Below, in pieces: positions 8,095 to 17,430 of a DNA stretch of 64,000 nucleotides. The notes under the pieces were generated by a model. The model had not been told where the DNA came from. It saw only the letters and a program-made list of their open reading frames with translations, and did not search any database. Position 1 is the first letter of the stretch. Every line of letters begins with the position of its first letter. The DNA lies in contig JAMLIS010000012.1 of NCBI GenBank assembly GCA_023954015.1, forward strand, positions 1 to 64,000. The letters are read 5' to 3'. The position numbers and the translations under genes were made by a program. The DNA comes from Burkholderiaceae bacterium. GTDB taxonomy: Bacteria; Pseudomonadota; Gammaproteobacteria; Burkholderiales; Burkholderiaceae_E.

Positions 8095-8796
8095 GCTTCG
8101 TGCGGCAAGCACGAGGCGCATCAGCGCGACGTCCTCGGCGCTCGTGACCTTGAAGTTCGCGCGCGTGCCTTCGACGAGCAGCGGAGCGTAGCCGGCGCGC
8201 TCGATCGCCGACGCCTCGTCGGTCACGTCGGCGTGCGCGGCAAGCGCCCCGAGCAGCAACCCCAGGCGAAACATCTGGGGCGTCTGGGCAGCCCACAGGC
8301 TGGTGCGGTCGAGCGTGGCCGCGACGCTGTGCGAGTCGCCGGCGATGCGCTTGACGGTATCGCCCACCGGCAGCGCGAGCAGCCCGCCGATGGACGACGA
8401 CGCCACGGCGTCGCGCAACCGTTCGAGCGCAGCTTCATCGACTGCCGGCCGGGCAGCGTCGTGCACGAGGACCCAGTCGCCCGCCTCGTGGCGACCCGTC
8501 AACGCATGCAGCCCGGCGAGCACGGTGTCGCGCCGCGTCGTGCCGCCGTGCGCGAGCACCTCGACGCGAGGCCGCGCGGCAAGCAGCGCTGCGGCCCGCT
8601 GATCGTCGGGCGCGACCACGACGACGATGCGCTCGATCCACGGCATCGCGCAAAGCGCATCGACGCTCCACTCGAGCATCGTACGCGGACCGAGCAGCAG
8701 ATACTGTTTCGGCAAGGTCGCGCCGACCCGCGTGCCGGTCCCCGCGGCGGGGATCAGGGCAACGTGGCGCGGCGATTGCGGGAGGTCGGCGGACAT
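8080..8796 (-). CDS. ispD: 2-C-methyl-D-erythritol 4-phosphate cytidylyltransferase
   Basis: MEP-pathway enzyme of 238 aa that makes CDP-ME from CTP and methylerythritol phosphate. The nucleotide-binding N-terminus ALIPAAGTGTRVGATLPKQYLLLG is near residues 13-36, followed by VHDAARP and a C-terminal TRANFKVTSAEDVALM. The ATG at 8796 fits the family start; the upstream in-frame extension is not conserved. It is transcribed away from mfd across a 44-bp gap, and its stop codon lies inside the 14-bp repeat that leads into ispF. Confidence 0.95.
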   Translation of the reverse strand: MSADLPQSPRHVALIPAAGTGTRVGATLPKQYLLLGPRTMLEWSVDALCAMPWIERIVVVVAPDDQRAAALLAARPRVEVLAHGGTTRRDTVLAGLHALTGRHEAGDWVLVHDAARPAVDEAALERLRDAVASSSIGGLLALPVGDTVKRIAGDSHSVAATLDRTSLWAAQTPQMFRLGLLLGALAAHADVTDEASAIERAGYAPLLVEGTRANFKVTSAEDVALMRLVLAARSGGQQ

Positions 8797-8827
8797 CGAG
8801 CGGAACCTGCTCCGTTCGGCGAAAAGA

Positions 8828-8837
8828 TAGAATTCTA
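8828..8837. promoter_or_regulatory. Palindromic TAGAATTCTA between ispD and mfd
   Basis: This 10-bp palindrome reads TAGAAT (5 of 6 matches to the -10 box) on both strands, in the 44-bp gap between divergent ispD and mfd. It would place the ispD start point about 29 nt before its ATG. In the mfd direction transcription would begin at about 8840, directly at the proposed TTG. No convincing -35 box is seen for either side. Confidence 0.4.
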
Positions 8838-8840
8838 GGC

Positions 8841-11800
8841 TTGCGAACCGAGTCTCCGACGACCTCTCCCGCCGCGTCCCCCCAGGGACGGCTCGGCGAT
8901 CGCGCCGACGCACTCGGTTCGATTCCCGCGCCGGCACCCGGGCAGGTGCGTACCCTGCCCCGCTGCCACGGTTCGGCCGATGCACTGTTGCTCGCCGCGC
9001 TCGCCGAACGGGAGAGTGCGCTCGCGCTGCGAGCGGCCGATTCCGACCGCGCCGATTCCGACCGCGCCGATGCGGCGCCGCGGACCGCGCACAGGCGCGC
9101 GCTGGCGATCGTCACGGCGAAGCCCGGCGACGCGGTGCGGCTCGCGCAGGAGATGCGCTGGTTCGCGCCGCGGCTGCGCGTGCTGCTGCTGCCCGATTGG
9201 GAGACGCTGCCGTACGATGCTTTCTCGCCGCACCAGGACCTCGTCTCCGAGCGCCTGTCCACGCTCTACGCGCTGCAGCAGCACGACTGCGACGTCGTGC
9301 TCGCGCCGATCGGCACCGCGTTGCAACGCCTGGCGCCGGCGCAGTACCTCGCCTCGCACACGTTCTTCTTCCACAAGGGCCAGCGCCTCGACGAGGCGCG
9401 GCTGCGCCGTCAGCTCGCCTTCGCCGGCTACGAGCACGTCGCACAGGTCCTGCGGCCGGGCGAATACGCGGTTCGCGGCGGCCTGATCGACCTGTTTCCC
9501 ACCGGATCGAGCCTGCCGTACCGCATCGATCTCTTCGGTGACGAGATCGACTCGATCCGCACCTTCGATCCCGACACGCAGCGCAGCCTCTATCCGATCG
9601 ATCGCGTGCGACTGCTTCCGGGACGCGAGTTCGCGCTCGACGAAGCGGCGCTCAAGGCCTTCCGGGGACGCTGGCGCGAGCGCTTCGAGGGCGATCCTTC
9701 GGCGAGTACGATCTACCGCGACGTCGGCAACGGCATCGCGCCGGCCGGCATCGAGTACTGGCTGCCTCTTTTTCACGAGCAGACGGCGACGCTGTTCGAC
9801 TACCTGCCGGCGGACGCGATCGTCGTCTCGCACGGCGACGTGGATGTCGCGGCACGACGCTTCGGGCAGGAAGCCGCGGAACGCTACCGGTTCCTGTCGC
9901 ACGATCGCAATCGCCCGCTGCTGAAGCCCGAGGAGCTGTTTCTCGACGGCGAGACGCTGTTCGCGCAGGCTCGCGAGTTCGGCCGCTGGGCGATGACCGC
10001 CCCGGCCGAAGGGGACGTCGACGCACGAGGCTTCGCACTCGCTCCGCCCGCGGTTGCGATCGAACGCCGCGCGGCGGACCCGCTCGGGCGCCTGCGCGCC
10101 TGGCTCGCCGCGCCCGGCACGCGCAAGCTCGTCGTCGCCGAGTCGCCGGGCCGGCGCGAGACGCTCGAGCAGCTGTTCGCCGAGAACGGCGTACGCCTGC
10201 CCGCCGTCGACGAATGGAAGGGCTTCGCCGCGACGGAATTGCACGAAGCGATCACGGTCGGACCGATCTTCGACGGCTTCACCGTTCCGGATGCGCGTGT
10301 CTCGATCGTCACCGAAACCGAGCTCTTCGCCGGCGTTCCGCGCCGGCGCCGGCGCGGGCTGCGCGAAGCGCAGACCGACGTCGACGCGATCATCCGGGAT
10401 CTCTCCGAGCTGAAGGCCGGCGATCCGGTCGTGCACGCGCAGCACGGCATCGGGCGCTACGAAGGCCTGGTCACGATGGATCTGGGCGAAGGGCCCACCG
10501 AGTTCCTGCATCTTCGCTACGCGAAGGATGCGACGCTGTACGTGCCGGTCTCGCAGCTGCACGTGATCTCGCGCTACAGCGGCGCCGCAGCCGAGGACGC
10601 CCCGCTGCACGAACTCGGCTCGGGACAGTGGGATAAGGCGCGCCGGCGCGCCGCATCGAAGGCGCGCGACGCCGCCGCCGAGCTGCTGAACCTGTACGCG
10701 CGACGCGCCGCGCGCGAAGGCCACGCGTTCCGCTTCGCGCCGAACGACTACGAAGCCTTCGCCGAAGGTTTTCCGTTCGAAGAGACGCCCGATCAGCAAT
10801 CGGCGATCGATTCGGTCGTCGCCGACATGTCCTCGGGCACGCCGATGGATCGACTCGTCTGCGGCGACGTGGGCTTCGGCAAGACCGAGGTGGCACTGCG
10901 CGCCGCCTGGGTGGCGGTAGCCGGCGGCAGGCAGGTGGCGGTCCTCGCGCCGACGACGCTGCTCGCCGAGCAGCACTATCGCACCTTCGCCGACCGCTTC
11001 GCGGACTTCCCGGTGCGCATCGCGCAGCTGTCGCGCTTCCGCTCGAAGAAGGAGACGGGCGCGGCCATCGAGGGCCTCGCCCGCGGCGTCATCGACATCG
11101 CGATCGGAACGCACAAGCTGCTGTCGCCCGACGTGAAATTCGACCGCCTGGGACTGGTGATCATCGACGAGGAGCACCGATTCGGCGTGCGCCAGAAGGA
11201 GGCCCTGAAGGCCCTGCGTGCCGAGGTCGACGTGCTCACCCTGACCGCCACGCCGATCCCGCGCACGCTGGCGATGAGCCTCGAGGGCATCCGCGACTTC
11301 TCGGTGATCGCCACCGCGCCGCAGCGACGCCTGGCGATCAAGACCTTCGTGCGACGCGAGAGTTCCGGAACGATCCGCGAGGCGCTGATGCGCGAGCTCA
11401 AGCGCGGTGGGCAGGCGTATTTCCTGCACAACGAGGTCGAGACGATCGAGAACCGTCGCGCGCGCCTCGCCGAACTCGTTCCCGAGGCCCGCATCGCCGT
11501 CGCGCACGGGCAGATGCCCGAGCGCGAACTCGAGCGCGTCATGCGCGACTTCCTGCAGCAGCGCTTCAACGTGCTGCTGTGCACGACGATCATCGAGACC
11601 GGCATCGACGTGCCGACCGCCAACACGATCGTCATCCATCGCGCCGACCGCTTCGGCCTGGCGCAGTTGCACCAGCTGCGCGGACGCGTCGGCCGTTCGC
11701 ATCACCAGGCCTACGCGTACCTGATGGTGCCCGACGAAAAATCGATGACGCGCGACGCGGTCAAGCGCCTCGACGCGATCCAGGCGCTCGAGGAACTCGG

Positions 11801-12425
11801 CTCCGGCTTCTACCTCGCGATGCACGACCTCGAGATCCGCGGCGCCGGCGAAGTGCTCGGCGAGTCGCAGTCGGGCGACATGCAGGAAGTGGGATTCGCG
11901 CTCTACACCGAGATGCTGTCGGAGGCGGTCGACGCGCTGCGCGCCGGCCGCGAGCCCGATCTGTCGGCGCCGCTGGCGGCGACCACCGAGATCGTCCTGC
12001 GTGCTCCGGCGCTGCTGCCCGGCGACTACGTCCCCGACGTGCGCGAGCGGCTGTCGCTGTACAAGCGGATGGCCAACTGCACCGCGCCGGACGCGCTCGA
12101 TGCGCTGCGCGAGGAGTTCGTCGACCGCTTCGGGAAACTTCCCGAGCCGGCACGCACGCTGTTCGAGACGCATCGCCTGCGCATCGCATCGCGCCCGCTG
12201 GGCATCGCCAAGATCGACGCCGCCGCCGACGCGATCGTCGTGCAGTTCGTACCCGACCCGCCGCTCGATGCGGTGGCGATGATCCGCTTCATCCAGTCGC
12301 GCCGCGACGTGAAGCTCGCCGGCCCCGACCGCATGCGCTTCGCGATCGCCACCCCGGACCTCGCCGCGCGCGTGCAGAATGTGCGCGAGATCCTCCAACG
12401 GCTCGCCGAACTCGTGCATCGATGA
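8841..12425 (+). CDS. mfd: Transcription-repair coupling factor
   Basis: Mfd removes RNA polymerase stalled at DNA lesions and recruits UvrA. It is 1194 aa against about 1150 in E. coli. Order seen: a UvrB-homology region (about 100-350), the CarD/RID polymerase-interaction segment (VVHAQHGIGRYEGLV, about 529-543), the RecG-like motor with Walker A GDVGFGKTE (about 674-682) and DEEH (about 776-779), and a C-terminal TRCF domain. The TTG at 8841 is used; homology begins near a GTG at 8946, so the first 35 residues may not be translated. A 15-bp tandem repeat near 9036-9065 encodes a short ADSDR repeat. Confidence 0.95.
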   Translation: MRTESPTTSPAASPQGRLGDRADALGSIPAPAPGQVRTLPRCHGSADALLLAALAERESALALRAADSDRADSDRADAAPRTAHRRALAIVTAKPGDAVRLAQEMRWFAPRLRVLLLPDWETLPYDAFSPHQDLVSERLSTLYALQQHDCDVVLAPIGTALQRLAPAQYLASHTFFFHKGQRLDEARLRRQLAFAGYEHVAQVLRPGEYAVRGGLIDLFPTGSSLPYRIDLFGDEIDSIRTFDPDTQRSLYPIDRVRLLPGREFALDEAALKAFRGRWRERFEGDPSASTIYRDVGNGIAPAGIEYWLPLFHEQTATLFDYLPADAIVVSHGDVDVAARRFGQEAAERYRFLSHDRNRPLLKPEELFLDGETLFAQAREFGRWAMTAPAEGDVDARGFALAPPAVAIERRAADPLGRLRAWLAAPGTRKLVVAESPGRRETLEQLFAENGVRLPAVDEWKGFAATELHEAITVGPIFDGFTVPDARVSIVTETELFAGVPRRRRRGLREAQTDVDAIIRDLSELKAGDPVVHAQHGIGRYEGLVTMDLGEGPTEFLHLRYAKDATLYVPVSQLHVISRYSGAAAEDAPLHELGSGQWDKARRRAASKARDAAAELLNLYARRAAREGHAFRFAPNDYEAFAEGFPFEETPDQQSAIDSVVADMSSGTPMDRLVCGDVGFGKTEVALRAAWVAVAGGRQVAVLAPTTLLAEQHYRTFADRFADFPVRIAQLSRFRSKKETGAAIEGLARGVIDIAIGTHKLLSPDVKFDRLGLVIIDEEHRFGVRQKEALKALRAEVDVLTLTATPIPRTLAMSLEGIRDFSVIATAPQRRLAIKTFVRRESSGTIREALMRELKRGGQAYFLHNEVETIENRRARLAELVPEARIAVAHGQMPERELERVMRDFLQQRFNVLLCTTIIETGIDVPTANTIVIHRADRFGLAQLHQLRGRVGRSHHQAYAYLMVPDEKSMTRDAVKRLDAIQALEELGSGFYLAMHDLEIRGAGEVLGESQSGDMQEVGFALYTEMLSEAVDALRAGREPDLSAPLAATTEIVLRAPALLPGDYVPDVRERLSLYKRMANCTAPDALDALREEFVDRFGKLPEPARTLFETHRLRIASRPLGIAKIDAAADAIVVQFVPDPPLDAVAMIRFIQSRRDVKLAGPDRMRFAIATPDLAARVQNVREILQRLAELVHR

Positions 12426-13300
12426 CCATGCGACGCCTCGTCGTGCAACACCTGCAGCTCGGCGACGACGCGGTCGCCGCGTGCAGCGACGCGGTCGGCC
12501 GCGCGCCCACGCTGCGCCTGCCGCGCCTGGCCACCTGGGACGACGTCTCGATCGACGGGCGTCGCGCGACGCGACTCGCCGACACGTTGCAGGTCGACGC
12601 CGAGGTCGTCGCCGCCGACGCGCGCCTGTCCGACTATCGGCTGCTCGCCTTCGACATGGACTCGACGCTGATCACGATCGAGTGCATCGACGAGATTGCC
12701 GACTTCGCCGGCCGCAGGGCGGAAGTCGCGGCGATCACCGAGGCGGCGATGCGCGGCGAGATCGCCGACTTCGACGAGAGCCTGCGCCGGCGCACCGAAC
12801 TGCTCGCCGGCCTGCCCGAATCGACGCTGCAACGCGTCTACGACGAGCGACTTCGCGTGACGCCCGGCGCGCAGACGCTGATCGCCGCTGCCAAGGAGGC
12901 GTCGCTGCACGTGCTGCTGGTCTCCGGCGGCTTCACCTTCTTCACCGAACGGCTGCGCGATCGCCTCGACCTCGACTTCGCCTGCGCGAACACGCTCGAG
13001 GTGCGCGACGGCGTGCTCACCGGACGCGTGCTCGGCGAGATCGTCGACGCGGACGGCAAGAAACGCGCGCTCGAGCGCACCTGCGCGGCGATCGGCTGCG
13101 AGCCCGCCGAGGCGATCGTCGTCGGCGACGGCGCCAACGACCTGAAGATGATGTCGATCGCCGGCGTCTCCGTCGCATACCGCGCCAAGCCGCGGGTGCG
13201 CTCGGAGACGACGCACGCGATCAACCACTGCTGGCTCGACGCGATCCTGAACTGGTTCGACGACCAGTTGCCGAAGAACGATCCGGGCCGCGGGCGGTGA
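12422..13300 (+). CDS. serB: Phosphoserine phosphatase
   Basis: HAD-family enzyme of 292 aa for the last step of serine synthesis. The catalytic motif I is LLAFDMDSTL (D78 and D80). Motif II is LVSGGFTFFTERL, and the distal acidic motif is VVGDGANDLKMM. An N-terminal regulatory-like region of about 70 residues precedes the catalytic domain. The ATG at 12422 overlaps the mfd stop as ATGA, so the genes are coupled. Confidence 0.94.
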   Translation: MTMRRLVVQHLQLGDDAVAACSDAVGRAPTLRLPRLATWDDVSIDGRRATRLADTLQVDAEVVAADARLSDYRLLAFDMDSTLITIECIDEIADFAGRRAEVAAITEAAMRGEIADFDESLRRRTELLAGLPESTLQRVYDERLRVTPGAQTLIAAAKEASLHVLLVSGGFTFFTERLRDRLDLDFACANTLEVRDGVLTGRVLGEIVDADGKKRALERTCAAIGCEPAEAIVVGDGANDLKMMSIAGVSVAYRAKPRVRSETTHAINHCWLDAILNWFDDQLPKNDPGRGR

Positions 13301-13334
13301 ACGCGGCTCGGCCCCGTCGGCGGGCACGCCAGCG

Positions 13335-14543
13335 ATGAACGGCGCGCGCGGCGCCGACGATCGGTACGCCACGCGCGGCACGATCGAAGCGCTCGCCGGC
13401 TTCCTCGCGCTCGCGCTGGCCATGGGAGTCGGCCGATTCGCCTACACGCCGATGCTGCCGCCGATGCTCGACGGCTCGAGCCTGTCGCTGGCGGGCGCGG
13501 GCCTGGTCGCATCGGCGAATTTCGCCGGCTATCTCGCCGGCGCGTTGCTCGCCACCCGTTCGTTCATCGCGCGCCGGCGCGTGTTCTGGCTGCGCGTGGG
13601 CATCGTCGCCCTCGTCGTGACGACGGCGGCGATGGCGATCGATGCAGGCCCGTGGGCCTGGAGCTTCGTGCGGTTCGTCGCCGGCGTCGCCAGCGCCTTC
13701 GTGCTCGTCTTTGCCTCCGCCGTCGTGTTCGCCAGCGCCGCGCGCGAGGGACGCCCGATGCTCGGCGCGCTGCTCTACGCCGGCGTCGGCTTCGGCATCG
13801 TCGCGTCGACGGTGCTGATCGACTTCGGTCGCGACGCGGGCTGGGGATTCGCGCCGCTGTGGTCATCGCTCGCAGCGCTCGCGCTGCTGCTCGCGATCGC
13901 TCCCTGGCGCGAACTCGATGCGCCTCCGTCCTCCGCGATGCCGGGGACCGCCGCACGCGACGAACGAAGCGCCTCGGCCGATCGTCGCGCGCTCGATCGA
14001 CTCGTCGCATCGTACGGCTGCCTCGGCTTCGGCTACGTCATCACGGCCACCTTCGTCGTCGTGATGGCGCGAGCCCTGCCCGATGCGCGCACTGCCGAAT
14101 TCTGGACGTGGACGATCGTAGGCATCGCCGGCGCGCCGTCGAACTGGTTCTGGGCGCGCGTCGCGCAACGCGTGGGCGTGTACCGAGCGATCGTCGCCGC
14201 CTTCGTGCTCGAGGCGATCGGCGTGGCGCTCGTCGCGATCGGCCAGCAGGCGATCGCGCTCTACGTCGGCGCGGCGCTGCTCGGTGGAACCTTCATGGCG
14301 ATCACCGCGCTCGGGCTGGCGCAGGCGCGTTCGCTCGCACCCGATCGACCCGACGAGACGATCGCGCGAATGACGGTGGCCTTCAGCATCGGCCAGATCG
14401 TCGGGCCGGCGATCGGCGGGTGGATGGCCGAACGAAGCGGCTCGTTCGTTGCCCCGTCGTGGATCGCGGCAGCGGTGCTCGTCGTCGGTGCCGCACTGGC
14501 CGCGGCAGCCGGTCGCACCGGGCAGGCGAACGGCACCGGGTGA
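13335..14543 (+). CDS. YbfB/YjiJ-family MFS transporter
   Basis: Inner-membrane major facilitator of 402 aa with about 12 hydrophobic segments. The first carries the family motif GVGRFAYTPMLPPM (about residues 32-45). A polar cytoplasmic loop near residues 195-220 (ADRRALDRL) separates the two halves. The substrate is unknown. It starts 34 bp after serB on the same strand and converges on rimO. Confidence 0.85.
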   Translation: MNGARGADDRYATRGTIEALAGFLALALAMGVGRFAYTPMLPPMLDGSSLSLAGAGLVASANFAGYLAGALLATRSFIARRRVFWLRVGIVALVVTTAAMAIDAGPWAWSFVRFVAGVASAFVLVFASAVVFASAAREGRPMLGALLYAGVGFGIVASTVLIDFGRDAGWGFAPLWSSLAALALLLAIAPWRELDAPPSSAMPGTAARDERSASADRRALDRLVASYGCLGFGYVITATFVVVMARALPDARTAEFWTWTIVGIAGAPSNWFWARVAQRVGVYRAIVAAFVLEAIGVALVAIGQQAIALYVGAALLGGTFMAITALGLAQARSLAPDRPDETIARMTVAFSIGQIVGPAIGGWMAERSGSFVAPSWIAAAVLVVGAALAAAAGRTGQANGTG

Positions 14544-14579
14544 CGAGCAACCCGACGGCGAAGGTCGGCTCACACCGTC

Positions 14580-16004
14580 TCAGGGCCTTTCCCTTTCCCC
14601 TTCTGCCTTCTCTTCCCGCGCAAGCAGATCATGTTCGTCGGCATCGACGATGCGCACCCGCATCTCGCTGCCCGGCGGATGCGACTCCGCATCGGCCTCG
14701 TCGGCCAGCGCCACGTAGATGACTCCATCGACCTCCGGCGCTTCCGCGGCCGAACGGGTCACCGCCCGCCATCGACCCGACGCCCTGTCGTGCTCGATCG
14801 CGTCGACCAGCACCGATGTCTCGCTGCCCACGCGCCGGCGCAACCGCAGCGCGCTGATCCGGGCCTGCAACTGCATGAAGCGTTCGCGCCGCGCCTCGCG
14901 CACCTCGTCGGGCACCGGACCGGGCAGCGCGTTCGCGGCCGCACCGTCGACCGGGGAGTACGCGAAGCAGCCGACGCGATCGAGCTGCGCCTCCTCGAGG
15001 AAGGCGAGCAGGTGCTCGAACTCGGCTTCGGTCTCGCCGGGAAAGCCGACGATGAAGGTGCTGCGGATCGTCAGCTCCGGGCATATCGCGCGCCAGGCGC
15101 GGATGCGCTCGATGTTCGCCTCGCCCGACGCCGGCCGCTTCATCGCGCGCAGCACGCGCGGATGCGAATGCTGGAACGGCACGTCCAGATACGGCAGCAC
15201 GCGGCCGTCGGCCATCAGCGGCAGTATCTGGTCGACGTGCGGATACGGATAGACGTAGTGCAGACGCACGCGCGCGCCGAGCCGCGCGAGCTCGCTCACC
15301 AGTTCGAGCATTCGCGTGCGCACGGGCCGGCCGTCGACGAAGCCGGTGCGGTAGCGCAGGTCGACCCCGTAGGCGCTCGTGTCCTGCGAGATCACGAGCA
15401 GCTCGCGCACGCCTGCGTCGACCAGCGCGCGTGCTTCGCGCACCACTTCGCCCACGGGTCGACTGACGAGGTCGCCGCGCATCGACGGGATGATGCAGAA
15501 GGTGCAGCGGTGGTTGCAGCCCTCGGAGATCTTCAGGTACGCATAGTGTCGCGGCGTGAGCTTGATGCCGCCGGGCGGAACCAGGTCGACGTAGGGATCG
15601 TGCGGCCTCGGCAGGTGCGCGTGCACCTGCTCCATCACCTCGTCGGTCGCCTGCGGGCCGGTGACCGCCAGCACCTTCGGGTGCACGCCGGCGACGAAGG
15701 GATCGCCCGCGGCGGAACGACGCGCACCGAGGCACCCGGTGACGATCACGCGCCCGTTCTCGGCGAGCGCCTCGCCGATCGCGTCGAGCGATTCCTGCAC
15801 CGCCTCGTCGATGAAGCCGCAGGTGTTGACGATGACCAGGTCGCAGCCCGCGTAGTCGCCGACGATGTCGTAGCCCTCGGCCCGCAGGCGCGTGAGGATG
15901 CGTTCCGAGTCGACGGTAGCCTTCGGGCAACCGAGCGAGACGAAACCGACGGTGGGCGTGCCGCGCGAGGCGCGCCGGCGCGCCGGGCCCGAGGTTGCGT
16001 TCAT
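14580..16004 (-). CDS. rimO: Ribosomal protein uS12 methylthiotransferase
   Basis: Radical-SAM enzyme of 474 aa that adds a methylthio group to an aspartate of ribosomal protein S12. The N-terminal UPF0004 domain has its three cluster cysteines in [20 protein letters not shown] and VTGCLGAR. The radical-SAM motif CX3CX2C is in [19 protein letters not shown] domain ends the protein. The ATG at 16004 is chosen over an in-frame start ten codons upstream because homology begins just after it. It follows phaR on the same strand with a 34-bp gap. Confidence 0.95.
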   Translation of the reverse strand: MNATSGPARRRASRGTPTVGFVSLGCPKATVDSERILTRLRAEGYDIVGDYAGCDLVIVNTCGFIDEAVQESLDAIGEALAENGRVIVTGCLGARRSAAGDPFVAGVHPKVLAVTGPQATDEVMEQVHAHLPRPHDPYVDLVPPGGIKLTPRHYAYLKISEGCNHRCTFCIIPSMRGDLVSRPVGEVVREARALVDAGVRELLVISQDTSAYGVDLRYRTGFVDGRPVRTRMLELVSELARLGARVRLHYVYPYPHVDQILPLMADGRVLPYLDVPFQHSHPRVLRAMKRPASGEANIERIRAWRAICPELTIRSTFIVGFPGETEAEFEHLLAFLEEAQLDRVGCFAYSPVDGAAANALPGPVPDEVREARRERFMQLQARISALRLRRRVGSETSVLVDAIEHDRASGRWRAVTRSAAEAPEVDGVIYVALADEADAESHPPGSEMRVRIVDADEHDLLAREEKAEGERERP

Positions 16005-16038
16005 CTGCCGCGCACCGGCAGGAGTGCCGCCCACGCGC

Positions 16039-16623
16039 CTACTTCTTCTCGCCCTTGTCGCCCGGACCTCCCTGGCCCGCCTGGCCCCCCGGAGCCATCG
16101 GGAACGGGAAGTTCTGGAACATGTTGCGCGTCTGCGCCTGCATCTGCTCCTGCATCTGCACGAACAGGTTCTTGCTCTGCTCGATGTAGTTGCCCATCAT
16201 CGTCTGGATCATCGGCGTCTGCATCGACATGAACTGCGCCCACATCTCCGGATTCGGAATTCCCTTGTTGTCGTAGAAGGTCTTCGACTGTTCCTGCATC
16301 TTGTTCTGGATCTCGACGAAGGCCTGCATGGTCTTCTCGAGATAGGCGCCCATCATCCCCTGCATCGCGTGGCCGTAGAAGCGGATGATCTGCGCCAGCA
16401 TCGGCGAGGAGAACAGCGGAGCGCCGCCCGCCTCCTCCTCGAGGATGATCTGCAGCAGGATGCTGCGCGTGAGATCCTCGCCGCTCTTGGCGTCGACCAC
16501 CCGGAAGCCCTCGTTGCCCAGCACGAGCTGCTTGACGTCGGCCAGCGTGATGTACGCACTCGTCTGCGTGTCGTACAGCCGCCGGTTCGGATATTTCTTG
16601 ATCAGACGGGTGGCGTTCGCCAT
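16039..16623 (-). CDS. phaR: Polyhydroxyalkanoate synthesis repressor PhaR
   Basis: DNA- and granule-binding regulator of 194 aa. The N-terminal PHB_acc_N domain is clear ([20 protein letters not shown], about residues 7-26) and a PHB_acc region follows. The C-terminus is Gln/Met-rich, then Gly/Pro-rich. In the family it represses phasin and pha genes and is titrated away by nascent PHA. The ATG at 16623 has GGAGAG upstream on the minus strand. It is the last pha gene, 13 bp after phaB. Confidence 0.94.
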   Translation of the reverse strand: MANATRLIKKYPNRRLYDTQTSAYITLADVKQLVLGNEGFRVVDAKSGEDLTRSILLQIILEEEAGGAPLFSSPMLAQIIRFYGHAMQGMMGAYLEKTMQAFVEIQNKMQEQSKTFYDNKGIPNPEMWAQFMSMQTPMIQTMMGNYIEQSKNLFVQMQEQMQAQTRNMFQNFPFPMAPGGQAGQGGPGDKGEKK

Positions 16624-16636
16624 CGGGCTCTCCGCG

Positions 16637-17368
16637 TCAGCCCATGTGCAGGCCGCCGTTGCACGAGAACTCCGCACCGGTCGTGAAGCCCGCATCGTCG
16701 GTCGCAAGCCAGCCGACGATCGACGCGATCTCCTCGGCCCGCCCGAGCCTGCGCACCGGAATCGTCTGGATGATCTTCTCGCGTACGTCCTCGCGCACCG
16801 CCATCACCATGTCGGTGGCGATGTACCCGGGCGCGACCGTGTTCACCGTCACGCCCTTGCTCGCCACTTCGAGCGCGAGCGCCATCGTGAAGCCGTGCAT
16901 GCCGGCCTTGGCGGCCGAGTAGTTCGTCTGTCCGAACTGGCCCTTCTCGCCGTTCACCGACGAGATGTTGATGACGCGCCCCCAGTTGCGATCGAGCATG
17001 CCGTCGATGACCTGCTTGGTCACGTTGAACAGCGAGTTCAGGTTCGTGTCGATGACCGAGCGCCAGTCCTCCAGCGTCATCTTTCGGAACACGCCGTCGC
17101 GCGTGATACCGGCGTTGTTCACCAGCACGTCGATCGGCCCGATCTGCGCGGCCTTCTCGAACGCGGCTCGGGTAGAGTCCCAGTCGGCGACGTTGCCGAC
17201 CGAAGCGTGGAACTCGTAGCCGTCGGCCTTCTGCTGCGAGATCCATTTCTGGTGATCGCGCGTCGGCCCGCAGCCGGCGATCACGGTGAAACCCATGTCG
17301 TGGAACTTCCGGCAGATGGCCGTTCCGATCCCGCCCATTCCGCCCGTCACGTACGCGATCCTGCTCAT
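16637..17368 (-). CDS. phaB: Acetoacetyl-CoA reductase
   Basis: NADPH-dependent short-chain dehydrogenase of 243 aa that makes (R)-3-hydroxybutyryl-CoA for PHA synthase. Seen are the Rossmann motif TGGMGGIG (8-15), NNAG at about 84-87, catalytic S137, Y150 and K154, and the C-terminal NGGLHMG typical of PhaB. The ATG at 17368 has a strong GGAGGAAG site; the long upstream in-frame extension is the antisense of phaC. Transcribed between phaC (62-bp gap) and phaR. No phaA thiolase gene is adjacent. Confidence 0.95.
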   Translation of the reverse strand: MSRIAYVTGGMGGIGTAICRKFHDMGFTVIAGCGPTRDHQKWISQQKADGYEFHASVGNVADWDSTRAAFEKAAQIGPIDVLVNNAGITRDGVFRKMTLEDWRSVIDTNLNSLFNVTKQVIDGMLDRNWGRVINISSVNGEKGQFGQTNYSAAKAGMHGFTMALALEVASKGVTVNTVAPGYIATDMVMAVREDVREKIIQTIPVRRLGRAEEIASIVGWLATDDAGFTTGAEFSCNGGLHMG

Positions 17369-17430
17369 GGTTGTGCTTCCTCCCGTTCGCCGCTGGATCC
17401 GACAGGCGCCCGCGCCCGCCGGCGAGTGTC

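Noticed and set aside
8835..12419. A 1194-codon open frame antisense to mfd, and other long open frames opposite odhA, acnA, sdhA and thrS
   Set aside because: They mirror strongly conserved genes and have Arg/Ala-rich or His/Val/Asp-rich composition typical of GC-rich shadow frames, with no recognisable domain and no ribosome site.
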